Position numbers and translations under genes: made by a program
Notes under the pieces: generated by a model
Told to the model about the DNA's origin: nothing
Databases searched by the model: none
The model's input: the letters and a program-made list of their open reading frames with translations, nothing else
Origin: DATKCN01 sp035513175
Lineage (GTDB): Bacteria; Chloroflexota; Chloroflexia; Thermomicrobiales; CFX8
Reading direction: 5' to 3'
Assembly: GCA_035513175.1 (NCBI GenBank)
Contig: DATKCN010000324.1
Coordinates: 1 to 8,120 of the forward strand
DNA: 8,120 nucleotides
Shown: in pieces, positions 6,288 to 8,120 of the stretch
How the letters are laid out: every line of letters begins with the position of its first letter
How positions within the stretch are numbered: the stretch's first letter is position 1

Positions 6288-7556
6288 ATGGCACACGACG
6301 ACACGGTCATTCCCCGGGATCTCCAACCTGAACTGAGTGTCACCGACTCTTCCAGACGATTCTGGCTGGTTGTAGCCACGCTCGGCTTCGCTGCCGCGAT
6401 CGGCGCCCTCAACGGCATGTCGGTCAACGTGTTCCTGCCATTCATCGCCGAGGACCTGGGGTCGTCAGTGCCCGTGATAGGTCAGATGTTGACGATTGTC
6501 TTCCTGCTAGGCGCGGGCATGGTGCTCATCACCGGACCCCTTGCGGACTGGTTCGGCCAACGACGTTTTCTGCTGGTTGGCATGGTGACGGTGGGCATCA
6601 CGGCGGCCGGCGCCGCCCTGGCTCAGGACGTGAGCGAATTCGTCATCGCGCGCCTGGCCTCGACGTTCGCGAGCGCGGTGCTGATCAGCACATCGCTTGC
6701 GATGGCAGCCACACTGTACGACGGACAGCAACGCCGTCAGGCGATCAGTTGGATCGTAGCGTCGACGGCCGGAGCCCCAATCGTTGGAGTTCCCATCCTG
6801 ACTTCCATCGCATCGATGACGTCATGGCGCGGAGCCTTCATTGCTCTGGTTCTCGTCAGCGCGGCAGCTAGCGGCGTGATCGCGTTGTTGGTGCCTGGGC
6901 CTACCGGCGCGCAGCGGCACGACATCCCATTCCGAATGAGCGAATTCCTGGCAGCCTATCCGCCCCTGCTGACTGACAGGAGCATGCGACCCTTGTATCT
7001 CTCGGTGCTCCTCCGATCGATCGGCTGGATGGGCTGCCTGCTCTACTTCGGCGCCTATCTTCGGCACGCATACGCGGCGGATCATCGAGCGATTGGCTGG
7101 GCCTTCATGGCCGCCGGTGGAGGGTTCCTCGTTGGAAGCGTGTTTGCTGGCAGCATGCTGAAAAACGTCGAGTTACGGCCGCTCTACAGCGTTGCGTCGT
7201 TCACCATCGCCCCATGCACCGCGATTGCGATGCTCTTCCCGATCAGCATTATCGCTTCCGTCGCCGCGTTCAGCGGCGCCGCGATATGCGCGAGCATCGG
7301 CCAATCGAGCATGGCTACGCTCTTGGCAGATACAACACCGGCTGGGCGCAACTCCACGATGAGCCTGAATACGGCGGTCGCCAGCCTCGGAACCGCGGGC
7401 GGAAGCCTGATCGGCGCTGTGCTGATCGTCGTTGGCGGGTACGCGCTGCTTGGAGTTGGCCTGGCCGGCTTCACGGCGCTCTCGGCCGTGCTGGTCGTGT
7501 GGCCCGCCATCGTTTCGCGCGCTGGCAGCGTCACAATCGAAGGGAGTCGAGCATGA
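6288..7556 (+). CDS. MFS transporter, DHA-type (MFS3, 422 aa)
   Basis: This is a third paralogue of the same exporter type, inner membrane, 12 predicted helices. The start ATG has AAAGGA (6274-6279) eight bases upstream, and only 43 bases separate it from the 42-aa ORF, so it is probably co-transcribed with MFS2. TM1 starts at FWLVVATLG (about residue 25). Motif A is TGPLADWFGQRR (about 82-93), and the motif C-like GAPIVGVP with SWRGAF lies at about 162-184. MRPLYLSVLLRS starts the second half at about residue 233, and the C-terminus carries VVGGYALLGVGLAGF and IEGSRA. It has the same length as MFS2. Compared with MFS1 and MFS2, the STTTQG(L/M)NTA segment is changed to RNSTMSLNTA and the ASNVxLTT segment to IGQSSMAT, both near TM10 and TM11. 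This could reflect different substrate handling, but that is inference. Confidence 0.95.
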   Translation: MAHDDTVIPRDLQPELSVTDSSRRFWLVVATLGFAAAIGALNGMSVNVFLPFIAEDLGSSVPVIGQMLTIVFLLGAGMVLITGPLADWFGQRRFLLVGMVTVGITAAGAALAQDVSEFVIARLASTFASAVLISTSLAMAATLYDGQQRRQAISWIVASTAGAPIVGVPILTSIASMTSWRGAFIALVLVSAAASGVIALLVPGPTGAQRHDIPFRMSEFLAAYPPLLTDRSMRPLYLSVLLRSIGWMGCLLYFGAYLRHAYAADHRAIGWAFMAAGGGFLVGSVFAGSMLKNVELRPLYSVASFTIAPCTAIAMLFPISIIASVAAFSGAAICASIGQSSMATLLADTTPAGRNSTMSLNTAVASLGTAGGSLIGAVLIVVGGYALLGVGLAGFTALSAVLVVWPAIVSRAGSVTIEGSRA

Positions 7557-7572
7557 GCCTGCTGGAACGCAC
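7534..7572 (+). repeat. Module junction repeat, copy 3 (39 bp exact, shared with 820-858)
   Basis: Identical over 39 bases to 820-858. It spans the end of MFS3, the Shine-Dalgarno GAAGGGAG (7539-7546), the ATGA overlap and the first codons of the following small protein. Confidence 0.85.
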
Positions 7573-7933
7573 GCACCGCGTCGTCCCCATTTCCGTCCGC
7601 GACCACCGTCTCCATGACGGGCGCGTCGTCGATGTCGCGCACGTCGGACCAAACGTTCACGTCACGATCGAGCCACGCCCGCGTTCCGGAGGACTGTCGG
7701 GACGAACGAGCGACTCGGCGATGACAATCGTGTTTCACGACGTAACTGAGGTTGAGGCGTGCCTTCCGGAACGGCTCTTCTTCTCCGCTTTGATCGAGCG
7801 CGTCGAGCAATTCCACACGCCCCGGTTCGAGTTCATGAACTGGTTCCAGCCCGGCGACGACTGGGACCCGGACCTCGCGACTGCGCGGCTCGAGATCGTC
7901 GCGGAACGTTTCAGCATCGAAGGCTGGAGCTGA
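7553..7933 (+). CDS. Conserved small protein of unknown family, copy 2 (126 aa), coupled to MFS3
   Basis: This is a paralogue of the protein at 839-1207, with the same start context: ATGA overlap with MFS3 and GAAGGGAG six bases before the ATG. It has no signal peptide or membrane span and is probably cytosolic. Shared blocks are MSLLERTHRVVP at the start, DGRVVDV (22-28), VHVTIEP (35-41), MT(V/I)VF then VTEV (57-67), PERLFFSAL (72-80), VEQF (84-87) and a W/D-rich GDDWDPDLA (101-109) followed by RL and VAE. The most variable part is residues 51-56, probably a loop. The tail is four residues longer than in copy 1 (FSIEGWS). Substitutions are spread evenly with no gaps, which is the pattern of two functional proteins. 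The association with an MFS transporter in both modules suggests a transporter accessory, sensor or self-protection role. No function is assigned. Confidence 0.87.
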   Translation: MSLLERTHRVVPISVRDHRLHDGRVVDVAHVGPNVHVTIEPRPRSGGLSGRTSDSAMTIVFHDVTEVEACLPERLFFSALIERVEQFHTPRFEFMNWFQPGDDWDPDLATARLEIVAERFSIEGWS

Positions 7934-8070
7934 TGCCATGCGAGGAAGGAACTGGTTCACGACGCGGAAAAGGTAGAAAGAGAGCTGACATGATCTGACA
8001 CGCAATCAACATTCACGATCTGCGAACTTCCACCGGACGACTGGCGCCACAGCATGGAACGGGGCAACTG
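7934..8070. other. Intergenic spacer, no recognisable feature
   Basis: Between the second small protein and the gene starting at 8071 I see no convincing hairpin plus T-tract and no strong promoter. Very short frames (for example a 21-codon one overlapping the stop as TGATG at 7931-7935) lack support. Whether the next gene belongs to the same transcript cannot be decided. Confidence 0.5.
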
Positions 8071-8120
8071 ATGAATCTCTCTCCCGAAGAACGCACGCTC
8101 CTCGATCGACCGCTTGTCGC
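8071..8120 (+). CDS. Partial gene leaving the window; possibly a PPOX-class (pyridoxamine oxidase-like) protein
   Basis: An ATG opens a frame that stays open to the window end, with 16 complete codons reading MNLSPEERTLLDRPLV. A GGAACGGGG stretch lies shortly upstream as a weak ribosome-binding site. The pattern SPEER-x-LL-x-x-PLVA resembles the usual beginning of PPOX-class flavin- or F420-dependent oxidoreductases, in which the motif is followed by a strand such as xLATV. That would fit with the oxidoreductase remnant elsewhere in the window. Sixteen residues are not enough to be sure, so product and start are tentative. Confidence 0.45.
   Translation, partial: MNLSPEERTLLDRPLV

Noticed and set aside
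7933..7998. 21-codon ORF overlapping the stop of the second small protein (TGATG)
   Set aside because: It is very short, with no counterpart after copy 1 and no motif.
7184..8005. 273-codon minus-strand frame opposite MFS3 and the second small protein
   Set aside because: It is antisense to well-supported coding sequence with paralogue support. The same region of the first module has only a shorter antisense frame, and no known motif is visible.

Overview
The window is GC-rich with dense coding. It contains a large ATP-binding LuxR-type regulator, several MFS exporters and a decayed flavin-dependent oxidoreductase. The C-terminal HTH of the regulator and the oxidoreductase family resemble those common in Chloroflexota (Thermomicrobiales-like) and high-GC Actinomycetota. 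There is no rRNA or other phylogenetic marker, so the taxon is a guess.

Layout. (1) Positions 1-842 hold the C-terminal two thirds of an MFS transporter (MFS1). It overlaps by 4 bp (ATGA) a 122-aa protein of unknown family (839-1207). (2) Positions 1222-1620 hold a truncated remnant of a luciferase-like monooxygenase gene with two in-frame stops. (3) Positions 1628-4642, minus strand, hold a 1004-aa LAL-type transcriptional regulator. (4) The divergent intergenic region (4643-4850) carries a perfect 26-bp nested palindrome that looks like a repressor operator. (5) Positions 4851-7933 form a plus-strand gene cluster: MFS2 (422 aa), a 42-aa GTG-initiated ORF, MFS3 (422 aa) and a second copy of the unknown small protein (126 aa). 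(6) Positions 7934-8070 are intergenic, and at 8071 another gene starts and leaves the window.

The organising theme is repeated duplication of a two-gene module: a DHA-type MFS transporter followed, through a 4-bp stop/start overlap, by a small soluble protein. The module is complete at 6288-7933 and complete at its 3' end at 1-1207. At 4851-6244 it is altered: the transporter keeps the conserved junction, but the small partner is absent and an unrelated 42-aa ORF takes its place. The two small proteins are about 72% identical and the two full transporters about 56% identical (hand counts). The duplications are therefore old, while the junction containing the ribosome-binding site has stayed nearly fixed. 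I infer that transporter and small protein act together, for example as an exporter with an accessory or regulatory subunit. The substrate and mechanism cannot be read from the sequence. The LAL regulator and the palindrome are the obvious local candidates for control of the cluster.
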